Assembly: GCA_963924555.1 (NCBI GenBank)
Contig: OZ004593.1
Location: 4,398,480-4,462,479 of the forward strand
DNA length: 64,000 nucleotides
From: Crambe crambe
Lineage: Eukaryota > Porifera > Demospongiae > Poecilosclerida > Crambeidae
Direction: 5' to 3'
A program made the translations under genes and the position numbers. Shown here one piece after another: positions 1-9,913 of this stretch; within the stretch, counting starts at the first letter, position 1, and every line of letters starts with the position of its first letter. The notes under the pieces are model-generated. The model had not been told where the DNA came from. It saw only the letters and a program-made list of their open reading frames with translations, and did no database searches.

Positions 1-452
1 GTTTCCCAGGAAATGTCTCCATGCAAGTGGAGCAAGTTACAGCCTGTAGTGAGTATATTTCCTGGAGAAATTTTATCATCTTTTCCTGCACACTGTGATG
101 CTCAATAAGGGGGAGCTGTGTTTCTTGGTGGGATATTCTGCTTTGCCTCATATGTTTCAGCCTCTTAGCTCTCTGCTCAATGGACTCTGTTGTCAGTCTT
201 TCCCTCTGAAGAGTCCTTACTTGCTCAAGTCTGGCAGTTCGCTGTTCAGCAGCTCTGTGTTCTGCTGACTCTGCTTTCCTCCTGGCTCTATCTCTCGCAT
301 TTCTTTTGGCTAGTCTTGCTTTTCTCTGTTCCTCTGACTCTGTTCTCCTTCTAGCTCTGTCCCTTTCATTTCTTCTTCGCTTCGCTTCTTTTCTGGTTCT
401 CTGGATTCCATAATACTCGCTATTAGACCATGTACCAACGTTGCTTAGTAGC
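1..452 (-). CDS. Helitron-type N-terminal region, partial, runs off left edge
   Basis: One minus-strand frame is open from just after a TAG near 452 to the window edge, with no early ATG, so this is an internal exon or a decayed start. It reads as an Arg/Glu/Gln-rich stretch (repeats of the type RARRRTESEEQ and RARRKAESAEH) followed by a Cys-x2-Cys motif (CSTCMETFPG). Basic repeat arrays followed by C-x2-C/ERF-type motifs are familiar from the N-terminal part of invertebrate Helitron-like Rep/helicase proteins, upstream of the Rep domain. The Rep and helicase parts would lie outside the window. The Helitron assignment is inference from pattern resemblance; a different basic coiled-coil protein remains possible. 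Confidence 0.45.
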
Positions 453-1610
453 TATTTCATGCGCATGTGTAAGCGCATGTGCATTTTACGTGTACATACA
501 TATAAATATCTCAATCTTCCATTTTCATGATTAGTGTGGGGCTTTGCTCGCTCGCCAATTAAATCACGCACACTCGCGGGAAATTGTCAGGAAAATGATC
601 TGGGGTAATGCCACAGGGCTTTGGTCAATTTTACACCGCGTGAAACAGCTGCTGTACCTGAGCAGTTTGCAAAAATACCACAATAAAACCATAGCAACAG
701 CAAGATTGGAGCTTGGAGAAGTGGCCTAACTGGGCATCTACTGTTGCAGCCAGTCAGCCCTGCCCTCAGAATGGGCTAGCTCATTACACTTACTGGTTTG
801 TAGCTGCATCAAAACTGAGTACTGTAATTTGAGGTTGAGTAGCTGGTTGACTAGGGCAATAAAGTCTGCCCGATGATGTATAACTGAGCAAAATAGACTA
901 TTCCTAAAATTAAGTGAAGCAGTATACTTGTGGAGGCTAAGACAGATCATACCAGTCAGTTTGCCAATGTACCGGAAGTCGTAGACCGCTGTATTATTTT
1001 ATTTGTATTGTCGAGTCAGCAGAATTAACTTACTTGATACAGCAGTGGACGTATACTAAGTAGTGAAGTCTGTGAACAGAATGTTAGTATTGAAGAGAGA
1101 GTGAATTTTCTGAGTCACTCAGAATACTAGGTACATTACATATCATCTGTCAGGATTTCATTCTTTGATTTAAGAAGCAAAATACTTATTCTACAAAATA
1201 TTAAAAACTTGTTCTAAGCCTCCGTTTAGATACCAAATCACATAAAACTTCCCAGGTAGCTACATAGACATCATGGATTGTTTATGCAGTGAAGATTTGC
1301 ATAATCCAGTCATGCATAACATGTTTTGAGTATTTCATGTCAAAAGTTTTACGGAGCCCTAGTGGCCTTCATGGGTGACACTCCTGCAGCTGGACTTGTT
1401 GGAGGGTTTAAATAAAGAGGGAGTTTGGAGAGCTTATAGATGTACAATTGAAAGTGAAGAACTATGTTCAAAGGTAATGTCTTTTGCCCTCACACAAAAT
1501 TATAATCACTACAGTATTTCTAAGGAACTTGTCACACATTGCAGGTTGCTATAGGTACTTCTCTACTCTTTATGGTGTCAACCGATTAAATTGAAATTAT
1601 TCATCATTGC
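453..1610. other. no supportable gene
   Basis: AT-rich sequence. A 61-codon open frame at 544-729 has no recognisable domain, no homologous copy in the window and no convincing splice context, so I do not call it. No repeat or foldback was seen. Confidence 0.5.
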
Positions 1611-1613
1611 ATC

Positions 1614-2105
1614 ATGGATAAAAAATATTTTACTCTTAACCATCTCAACAAGACCATTCAAGATTTCGAGTATGGAGAGCATGAAAAATCGAATGTTCCA
1701 AGAGCTATTGATAAGGAATGGCTTATTGCAAGCCAATCAGGTGTGTATATGAATTCACATAGCTACACTATGGTATTAAGAAGTTTCCACATACAAATGC
1801 ACACCCCACAATCATAATAGAGCTTTGAAGAAAGCAAAAGACTTGAAGAATCAGGCAAGGAAAGATTATAGAAGAGCCAAAAGAAGTGGAATAGGTCAAT
1901 CAGAAATACAGTCACTTGCTCGCAATTTCTTCAGATTAGTCGCTCCCTGAAAAAAAAAGATCCATCAGAGTTGACAAGTGGAATTGGGCTAAGCAAGCAA
2001 GGCAGAGATGTTATAAGAACTTTGGAAGTTTACCAGCAACCTCCTAGATGATAATTCAACCAGAAGAGCCATACCAACTTTCTATATGTGCTTAGTGCAC
2101 GTCAA
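1614..2105 (+). pseudogene. degraded non-LTR retrotransposon fragment (region before RT)
   Basis: A 67-codon frame beginning at 1614 is followed, in shifting frames, by a basic stretch (DYRRAKRSGIGQSEIQSLAR, then FRLV) and by the motif NLLDDNSTRRAIPTF near 2035-2080. This order (basic helix, later 'NFW..LLD..IPTF'-type motif) resembles the linker upstream of the reverse transcriptase in invertebrate LINE-like pol proteins. At least two frame changes and stops break it, and no RT core (YADD) follows. The family call is from memory of similar proteins and is tentative. Confidence 0.35.
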
Positions 2106-2520
2106 GATAAGCACAAGGCCATACGTACGCTGACAACAATTTTCATATATACACTGTAGCCACGAGATTGATCCAACTCCCTGCCATTTCTTGAATAAAG
2201 ATAAAGCACACTGCAGATAAGGTACGTGCGTAACCTCACTTCAATCTCTAGTATCCTAAGAATGCGATATCCTATATATTGATAATTAAACACCCATGGC
2301 CTACCAAAGGAATGATTATAAGGCAGACTGCAAATTTAAGGTACACAAATAACCCTCAACCCAATCCCAACCCCATTTGTATGCAAACTTATATCTATAC
2401 TTATTGTCATAGATAGATCTGATCTAACACCAAAAACTCAGCATGATCCGACACCCAAAACCCACAGAGATCGACATACAGGGGTTAACATGTATACTCA
2501 ATGTTCATTTCTTGCTAGAG

Positions 2521-2735
2521 ATCAATGATGAAGGTTAGTAGTTATTTTAATTACACACTTTCAGATAAGTAAATAATTTTATTGTTGTACATGTCATTTT
2601 CGCTACAGAACTGTGATCATTGCAAACTTGAAATTTTTTACAAGGAAAAACCAAAGAAGAAAAAAGTAGTATTCACCTTCTTCCATAATAGCTGCTTCAT
2701 AAAATTGAAATTCAGTACTTTGCAGATACTTGTCT
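2521..2735 (+). pseudogene. decayed copy of small basic-protein gene (paralogue of 56346-57654)
   Basis: Two blocks match the gene at 56-57.6 kb. First, GAGATCAATGATGAAG followed by GTTAG (2518-2538) parallels the start exon GAGATGGATGATCAAG plus GTTAG at 56343; here the ATG has become ATC. Second, 2618-2732 parallels the last exon: TGCAAACTT, a Lys-rich KKKK stretch, CTTCTTCCATAA and a shared trailing segment down to TTTGCAGAT. The middle exon is not recognisable and the frame around the former stop is shifted, leaving a read-through open frame 2582-2905. A pseudogene reading fits best. Confidence 0.5.
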
Positions 2736-3169
2736 ATACAAAATTTCAATGGAAAGGTGCTGTTGCCAATATGATAGCTGGAGAAGTCCTGTTAGCAGAG
2801 AAATGCAGAAATTACAAAATCATCTTGGTGTGGGAACACAAAACTGTCTCCATACATGGCTCCGCCAGGATAGCAGTGAACATCTGTGTATCTAAGGTCA
2901 AATGAACAGAGCTAAACTCATTCTAGAAGAACGACATTGCAACTCCATCACCATGAGTGGTTAAGGTGCGATCCTGCATAAGATGGCTGGAACGGAGGAG
3001 GCAGTGGACACCCACCAATAGTGGTAAGGGCACACTGTGAAGAGATTGATATTACTAGCAGAATTCTCTTACTAATCTTGTTCTTTACTTATAATTAGAT
3101 GCTCGGGCAAGGGGGTAGACCTGAATACAATTTCCAATCCATAATAGTGTTGGCTAACGTTGTATATTG

Positions 3170-4480
3170 GGTGACAATTTTATCAAAGTTTGCTGGGATA
3201 ACACTTTGACCAATGCACAATTCAAAAGGGAGATAGCAAGGCAGAGATTCAATTTGGTATTACATGCAAAATACTCAAAAGTTTTCAAGGTGGATACCTG
3301 TTTGATAGGTTTAGACATATTCCTACACTAACTAAAGATAAAATAAATAAATAAATAACAACAATAATAATATAAGAACTGAATTGAGATTAGCTACTAG
3401 GAAAGAATTGACTGACGTAATAGTTTAATAGCTAACTTCTTGCAGTCCACATAGTGGGTTATAGATCCAGTTAGGAAATGAATGTGAGAAGATTTAGCTC
3501 AACACATAAGATAGCAAACAGGATTGATCCACTAAAGAAACTTAAAATCAAAAAAATTGGAAAATATTCATGCCACAATATATAAAAATTTAAGAGAAAT
3601 ACAAATAATATATAAAATGATTAACAATAATACATCAATTATTTTTGAGAGCCTCTGGAGAGTCTTGTAATTGCCTAGTGCTACTGAAATGGTCCCCTTA
3701 GAGTGAAATATTTACAATGTTGTCCTCATTAAAATAAGAAAATTCTCTCTTGCTATATGTCATGAAACATGACCTATCCAAAGATGAGGGACATCAGGAA
3801 CCAGTGCTACTGAAGAGACATTCAATCTGGTATTAGCCATGAGTTTAAATATACACTGAATTGCAAGTGGATCTAGTCCTGAGAGAAGGTGAATAAAGCA
3901 TTGCTTTGAAAAGATTAAATTTTTTATTTACTATTTTGGATAATTGGGAGATGAAGGAGTAAAATAGGCATAAGCAGCTGCATAAATCGTCTGAAGTCCC
4001 ACTGTGTAGCACAGCAATAGCGAATAGTTTCTTATTCCAACCATTTCAACTTAGGAGCTGTCTATATTATGTGTACATTACTTTCTCCCAATGAGTCCAA
4101 TCCCCATGGTCAAATGGTAGAGAATGGGTGGTTAAAAAGATGAAGTTACAGAAATTAGAATTACAAAGCAGTTATGAAGTTCTTTTGGAACAAAAAACAA
4201 CAAAGAATAACAAAACAAAACAACAAAACAAAACTGTAGTGGATTCCTTTGTTGTGAACAAAAAAGTATGAAGCAGTTATGAAATGTATTCGGTAAGTGC
4301 ACTAGAACTCCTTGTATGAAAAAACTAACATGTCAAAAAATGTAATAAACAAACGAATAAAAAGAACATAAATTGACAAAAATGATAACTAAAAATCCAA
4401 TGTATGTAAGAATAGGTTAAAAATGTAGTATTATGCCTATGACTAACTCTCAAACAGGAAATCATGTGAAAATATTAAGT
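3170..4480 (+). repeat. interspersed repeat, copy A (partner 11955-13190)
   Basis: Ordered blocks recur in the same order and orientation at 11.96-13.19 kb, for example AATTCAAAAGGGAGA, CAAGGTGGATACCTGTTTGA, GGAAAGAATTGACTGAC, GAGGGACATCAGGAACCAGT and CTCAAACAGGAAATCATGTG. Between them the copies differ by many substitutions and by indels in A-rich tracts. No coding frame is conserved and I did not see terminal inverted repeats. It may be a non-autonomous element or an old segmental duplication. Confidence 0.75.
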
Positions 4481-4628
4481 ACTTAATATACCTCCTCTCA
4501 ATAGTCTTATATTACAATATTCTCAAATCAATCGTATATATATTTGCAATCAAGAGTGTGTGTCATTCCATTCAAAAAGCCATCAATAGCACCAAGCAAT
4601 GATTAAGAACAAATTCATTTGAAGAGAT

Positions 4629-4704
4629 AGATGACATGCTGGCGAATGGAGACCAGTCATCTGCATGTGGCTGGACCATTCAACTTAGTGAAGACAGTAT
4701 TTGA
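4629..4704 (+). repeat. short dispersed repeat (partner 7313-7388)
   Basis: About 76 bp reading GATGACATGCTGGCGAATGG...CAACTTAGTGAAGACAGTA recurs at 7313-7388 with few changes. Its nature is unknown. The second copy lies directly next to the right arm of the foldback at 7109-7313, so it may be part of a composite repeat. Confidence 0.7.
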
Positions 4705-6108
4705 AGAGAGAGAATTAGCATGTCATGTGACTGCTTTGCTGTAGCTTTATAATCAGTGAAAATATTCCAAAGCCCTTGGTTTTCATCACACTCATGAAAC
4801 ATCCCATGCTGAAGTATTCCGTCCAGCATAGCTTTGATGTTAGTGTCCTCTGTTTTCTCTTTTCATAACATACGAAGTCATTGCCCCTGCATGCTGTCCC
4901 CTCAGGTGAATGTTGAAAAATCAATGTTTGTGGATTTTGGCTTAGATTTCTGAAATATTTGTATTTCATGGAAGGCATTTCCACACAGAATACATGGTCC
5001 CTTTGAACTAGTCCCCACCTTCACCTCAGACTCACTTGAACTTGTCATCCTGTGAATATTATTGCAGTAGTAATATTAATTTTTTGTCGTGTTCTTTTTG
5101 ACAGGATTATGAAGTGTCTACTTGGAAAGTCTACACTATAGATTGATTGTACACACAGCTGCAATGTTACCATTCGATTAGCTGATCAATGCACATGCAC
5201 TAGTGATGTATTTTAAACAATTGTGTGCTTTCATTATAAAAGAAGTGGGTGGACACAATTTTTATGCTGTTCTATATGTTAATTATTGGTACAATCATTC
5301 ATATTTACCTTCAAATTTCCAGTGTACTGTGCAAAAAAAAAACGGCCCCACTGAAAAGAACCAGTAAATGCACTATAAAACAAACGGTTATTGTCTGCAG
5401 GGTTCAATTTATCGCAGAAATGAATGTCAATGCACTCTTAACCTGTAGTTGCTACGGCTGAGTCAACTCCGCCCATCTGTATCGAAATAATGAACTGGAA
5501 AGAGGAAGTATCCAAGCAACAATGTGGGGTCAAAGGTCGAATAGTGACGAATCCCGTGCAAGTAAAATTGTATTAGGTAATAGCACTTCCGGTACGCTGG
5601 CCTGCGGACTGAATAGTCCAGCACATGAAAGATATTGCTCCTCTCATGCTCCCTGCATCGCTATTCATCTCTTTCCACAGTACATACACAGTATACCTAG
5701 GTGGGAGTGGTATTGTTGCACTGGCAGTTGTATAAACACAGACACCTATAGTAAGCAATTCAATGTCAGTGCCCCATGCAGCTTTGTCCATTGCACGAGA
5801 CTGTATGTATTCCTGCACACTGGAGCAATTAGGGTTGACAGTGGAGGATGAAGTCAAGTGACAGGTCACATGACAAGTTGGGACTGGCTGGAAGTAGATA
5901 AGATGTGGTAATGCACTTAGTATACACAAATAACAAATACATAACAAATTTTTTATTCAAAGAGTACTTGAAAACAATGAGCACCCTTCAACTCTCACAT
6001 AAACCGCCACCCTTGTGTTCTGATGAATCACCTCGTGTTCGCCAAGAAGAGGACGAGGGATAGAAGATTCTTATCAGCATATATCACTCTAAAAGGATAA
6101 ACTTGGAT
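4705..6108. other. no supportable gene
   Basis: Several open frames of 70 to 124 codons occur (5249-5461 plus; 5522-5851 plus and 5573-5947 minus, which overlap antisense). None shows a recognisable motif or a second copy in the window, and two overlap on opposite strands, so none is called. Confidence 0.5.
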
Positions 6109-6561
6109 GTGGGGGGAAGAAGCACTTAAGCCAAAAATTAGAGGTTCTGGAATTATGGTGTCTGACTTTGTCAATGAACATGACGGCTATTTACGTCTCA
6201 CAAATGAGCAATATAAGGAAGCCAACCTCAAATCCCTCAGCAAGCCAGAATCATGTTCGAATATGGATTGAACTGTGATGGATACTAGATTGGGGATGAG
6301 TTCCTCAAGCAGATGAAGGATGCCTGTGACATTGCTCTATTCAAATACCCTTCGAATACTCGTACAGTTGTTTTCATCTTAGATCAAAGCAGCTGCCACC
6401 GCAAATTTGGTGAGAAAGCCTTAATCACCAAGAACATTTTGGTCAAAGATAGTGGACCTAGAAGGGTTTGGGACACCGTATTTGCTGGCAGGCCTCAAAG
6501 CATGGTTATGGCAGGTGGAGAAGCAAAAGGACTGCGTACAATTATGGTCTGCAGGATGTAG
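6109..6561 (+). pseudogene. DDE transposase relic, N-terminal/central part
   Basis: The frame starting at 6109 contains KPKIRGSGIMVSDFVNEHDG and LRLTNEQYKEA, then meets a TGA. A one-base shift continues through DGY*IGDEFLKQM into VVFILDQSSCHRKFGEKAL and ends around 6561. The G-x-x-IMVSDF and DQSSCHR signatures belong to a multi-copy eukaryotic DDE transposase family, whose C-terminal motif (PKFHCE...NPIER) is seen separately at 8.6 and 19.2 kb in this window. The Asp of DQSSCHR is a likely catalytic residue. The copy has at least one frameshift and two stops and lacks its C-terminal third. Confidence 0.6.
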
Positions 6562-6622
6562 ATGTTATACCCTATACTTAATGCAAACATGCATATAAAT
6601 TTAATGATTTCAACTCTCACAG

Positions 6623-6652
6623 GTGATAATATGGAGGAGCCAATGATATTAG
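6623..6652 (+). other. possible 30-nt micro-exon
   Basis: The sequence is preceded by a good acceptor (ACTCTCACAG) and followed by GTAAGT. In the phase used by the micro-exon genes at the right end (one base left over at the donor) it reads DNMEEPMIL then G. A related block without the donor recurs near 19,790-19,850, followed in both places by CACAAAAT-AATTTCAT. It may be an orphan exon of a duplicated gene. Confidence 0.25.
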
Positions 6653-6759
6653 GTAAGTCTGTTCACAAAATTAATTTCATGCCAATAACTGGTATCACCA
6701 AAAAAAAAAAAAAATCTTTATTACTGTAACTGTGTGAAAATGTGCAATTTGACCAAGTT

Positions 6760-7030
6760 AAATTATAGGCAGGAAGAGGTGGGCATAGATGTGGGGGGAG
6801 GGGGAAAAGGTGAAATTGAAAGAGGTGTGAGGGGAAGAGGGGGTTATTTAACTAAAACGCTCTCTGCATGACTATAAATGTATGAAAATGTACAACTTCA
6901 CATGTCAATTGCATGGTACCCAGGAGGTGGAGCAGAAGGAGGGATGGGAAAAGGATTGAATGAGGAGAAGAAGGAGGGATAGGACGAGGAGGAGAAGGAT
7001 GGATGAGAAGAGGAAGAGGTGGAGGGGTGG
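6760..7030 (+). repeat. purine-rich RG-type low-complexity sequence, copy 1
   Basis: A GA/GGA-rich tract whose degraded frame encodes Gly/Arg/Glu-rich peptide. Related tracts occur at 20,800-20,930 and 25,423-25,600, the last with an open RGG-like frame. Here stops interrupt the frame. Directly after it, 7039-7108 matches 25,875-25,940 almost exactly, so tract and flank were duplicated together. Confidence 0.55.
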
Positions 7031-7108
7031 CAGATGCATGTAGCTAGCTTAGATTCAGCGAGGGTTTATCTGCCTAACTTCAACACTAAAAAGCTACTGT
7101 TCAAAGAA

Positions 7109-7313
7109 AAAAAGATGTAGGGATGACCACTGCTCGGAAACTAAAAGGATGAAAATGTGATCAATCTTCTTTGTTCTGTATATCCAGCCAACAATTCCTA
7201 TATATATTATACACTATCCGAAACTACCCAATGGAATTGTTGATATACAGAACAAAGGAGACTGATCACATTTTCATCCTTGTTTCCTTACTTTTTTGAG
7301 CAGTGGTCATCCG
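7109..7313. mobile_element. foldback MITE-like element, diverged copy
   Basis: The left arm begins AAAAAGATGTAGGGATGACC and the right arm is its complement ending GCAGTGGTCATCC. The arms pair over roughly 90 bp (AAATGTGATCA, TGTTCTGTATATC and neighbouring blocks) with a short centre. It is a diverged sister of the much cleaner element at 25,939-26,200 and has no coding capacity. Both share the same left flank (GTAGCTAGCTTAGATTC...), so the duplication includes the flank. Confidence 0.7.
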
Positions 7314-7822
7314 ATGACTTGCTGGCGAATGGAGACCTGTCATATGCATGTGGCCAGGCTATTCAACTTAGTGAAGACAGTACTTGACATATTTATTGAT
7401 ACTCTATAGGTATCACAAGAGATTTATGAAAAATTCACAAATTGCTTCCTTTTGGAGAGGGCTGCAGCATCAACTTTACCATTTGGAATCGACGATCCCA
7501 ACAATAAACCAAACGAAGAAAGTAACTTAAAAATGAGATTCTGTACAACCAGGAAAAGACAGGCTCTCTGAGGAGAACCACTCTGGTTCCGAAGTCTGTA
7601 CCTATAGTGGCAACTAATTACAAGTGTCATCTTCTCTTCAAAAGACCATCCTCTTCCAGCAGGGTTCCACTTCAAGTGGTTTGGTTCATTAACTAGCGAA
7701 CATTCAAATGTTGATGTTACTAGCTTAATTATCTGAAGAAGATCCATGAGATCAAAACATTTTGAAATGAATCCTGGAAGATCTGGGTAACTCTGCCCAG
7801 ATTTTTCATTTTTTAAACGCTA
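7314..7822. other. no gene; contains degenerate ribozyme-like tail motif at 7733-7760
   Basis: The first 75 bp are the second copy of the short repeat at 4629. At 7733 CTGAAGA is followed by a short GATC/GATC hairpin and AAAAC. This has the layout of a hammerhead core (CUGANGA, stem II, GAAA) but with the first G of GAAA changed, so it would be inactive if it ever was one. A 107-codon minus-strand frame (7424-7747) has no recognisable feature. Confidence 0.35.
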
Positions 7823-8410
7823 ATGAGGTGCAAAAGTGAAGATGTTTGGTCGAATACTCAACCACAGAAGGAGAGACATACAGAAATGATGACCAAAACC
7901 CTCGATAACATCATGAGGGAGAAAGACAAACTCAACGAGAGAAAGAAAAGAAAACTCAAATCTGGAGGACCCCAACCCCCAACGACAGAAGAAAATGAGA
8001 GGAAAGGACCCACAAGCCTCCGCCTCCTCATCTGACACAACCACCAACCTAACCAAGAAGGGAAAGGTAACCCACAGGAAACGAGACAGCCGATCCAGAC
8101 CGAAAGAGTAGCCACGCCCACAAGCACCACCCAAGGACAGCAACATCCACCACCACTGATGGCCTCGCCCAGCCCATGGACCCTGGAAGAATCCTGATGG
8201 GTTTCCTCTCCTCCCTCATACAACAGGGATACGGACCGACTATCAACCCTTACCAGGTACCTCCACCTCAACCTATGCCACACTGCACCCCTGGTCACCC
8301 TTAGCCACCACCGCTGGCGGCCCAGGGGGTTCAGCAGGAGCAGCAACCCCCGCTGCCTCCTCTAAACATGCAGAATTTTTGGCAAACAGGCAGATAACCG
8401 GAAGTACAGC
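7823..8410 (+). pseudogene. degraded ORF, charged coiled region then Pro/Gln-rich
   Basis: From 7823 a 70-codon frame is rich in Lys/Glu (NIMREKDKLNERKKRKLK) and ends near a Pro-rich PQPPTTEENE. In other frames it is followed by MDPGRILMGFLSSLIQQGYG and a Pro/Gln-rich tail (QQEQQPPLPPLNMQ) with scattered stops. GC content rises over this segment compared with its surroundings. This could be the ORF1/gag-like protein of a retroelement, but no zinc knuckle is visible and I do not assign a family. Open frames on the opposite strand are low-complexity shadows. Confidence 0.3.
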
Positions 8411-8564
8411 CAGTAACGCAACAGAACATGTAGATAATTATAAAGATAATTATAAGTACACACCCCCACCCAAATCATAACGTTGTAAAATCAGAAGCAA
8501 TAAAGTATATTTAACCTATAAACCTAACAACCATAAGAGTAGATACAATAGATCACTTAGAAAG

Positions 8565-8915
8565 AAGGCAGATAGCTGCCTGAATCCAGAGTAAATTAAC
8601 ATTTCAAATGGTGGGAAGCAACTGTTCATGAGGGACACAGAGTGGAATGGGGAGGTTTAGAAGATGACAATTGAAGATGGATTATAGAAAGGAGTGAGAG
8701 CAGGAAAGAGGAGTGAATACAGCTAAGATGAAAGCAGATGAGATGCATGAGGAATTGAAGAAGTTTGATTATTTTAGTGGAGATGGAGTACCTATGTGGA
8801 AGTTGTTTTGGAGAGTGGGCACATGTTTGTTTATTCCCAGGTTTCACTGTGAGTAAAACCCCATAGAACGTTGCTGGTGCCATTCCAAACGATTCACTCA
8901 GGCATCAGAAGCAAA
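8565..8915 (+). pseudogene. DDE transposase relic, C-terminal part, copy 1
   Basis: Aligns base for base with the better copy at 18,970-19,290: CTGCCTGAATCCAGAG, GGGAAGCAACT-TTCATGAG, ATGCATGAGGAATTGAAG, and CCCAGGTTTCACTGTGAG...CATTCCAAACGATTCACTC. It is more decayed, with several small indels that destroy the frame. The peptide equivalent (FHCE, then a basic HSKRFT segment) is the C-terminal signature of the transposase family whose central part lies at 6109. Confidence 0.55.
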
Positions 8916-8949
8916 CCAAGCACATTGGACAAACCACAAGCCTGCTTAG

Positions 8950-9397
8950 TAACTCCATACGTTTAAAGGTTTAAGTGAGAAACTGGAAAAACGTTGTAAA
9001 CAACTTAACATGAGAACTGTTTTTAGCTCGAATAGAAGAACTTGTCAAAGTGAAGAACAAAAAGGAACCATCAAAATTGAAAGGAGTAGTGTATAAAATT
9101 GATTGTAGTTGTGGACATGCATACATAGGAGAGACTGGACGAATGCTAGATGTAAGAGTAAAAGAACATGAGAATGCAGTAAAGAAAGATGACATGAACA
9201 ATAGCATATCAGTGCATGCAAACTCCACTATGCATAACATAATCTGGGATAGTGCAAGGATATTAGAAATAGAGAACAATTATAAAATAAGAAAGCTTGA
9301 AGAATCACTACACATCTCAGCTTGTTCCAGAACAAACTCACTCATGAACCTAGACAGAGGCCTACAGGTGCATTCTTCATGGATAACATGCATCTAA
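8950..9397 (+). pseudogene. Penelope-like element fragment with GIY-YIG endonuclease domain
   Basis: The frame 9050-9397 (115 codons) contains GVVYKIDCSCGHAYIGETGR, a GIY-YIG nuclease core with the conserved Arg in GETGR, followed by VRVKEHENAV and a terminal NLDRGLQVHSSW-type motif. Just upstream, in a different frame, GLSEKLEKRCKQLNMRTVF matches the linker that joins the reverse transcriptase to the GIY-YIG domain in Penelope-like retroelements. In the family the nuclease nicks target DNA for insertion. The RT itself is missing and a frameshift lies near 9040, so this is a dead 5'-truncated copy. Confidence 0.75.
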
Positions 9398-9599
9398 CCT
9401 TAGGCAATTTTTCAACTTGGAATTATAAATCACTGAAGATCATTATTGATCAAAAATTTTGATTGGATTCTATTGATACTTAGCTACTACAGTATTGAAG
9501 CTCAATAATAATATTATATAATTAATTAACTGTAGTAATGAGCATATATGACATCATATCAATGGTGTTTGGCCTAGTTTCCTAGTATTTCAGCTATTT

Positions 9600-9913
9600 C
9601 GCAGGAAACTTGGAAGCGAAACAAATGGACAACAATCTACAAAAGATTCAAGCTGATGTAGCTTCACCCCTGACAGAGCTCATGGCAATGGTGGAAAATG
9701 AATCAGACCTCCTCCTGAGGCACCAAAGTGAGGCCAATATTTGAAAAAATAGTGTGCATGGGTGAAGACGAATTTGACTGCCCGCTACTAGAAAAAAAAG
9801 AGATAATAGCTATTGTCATTCCTACGATTGATATTGTGGAATCAGTATCCATTCTTCACGAATGCACCCCTACTTGTACACTCTACTTCCATTATAGAGA
9901 GGGAGAATATTGA
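9600..9913 (+). other. ORF fragment of unknown type
   Basis: A broken frame runs through an acidic stretch and ends in a 61-codon open segment (9728-9913) with CPLLEKKEIIAIVIPTIDIV and HECTPTCTLYF. The HEC-x3-C arrangement looks like a conserved motif, and I have an impression of similar sequences in transposon-linked invertebrate proteins, but I cannot name the family. Confidence 0.2.

Noticed and set aside
7820-8346. Overlapping minus-strand frames of 65-162 codons
   Set aside because: Three different minus frames are open at once over a C/A-rich plus strand with a better (though decayed) plus-strand reading; low-complexity effect.
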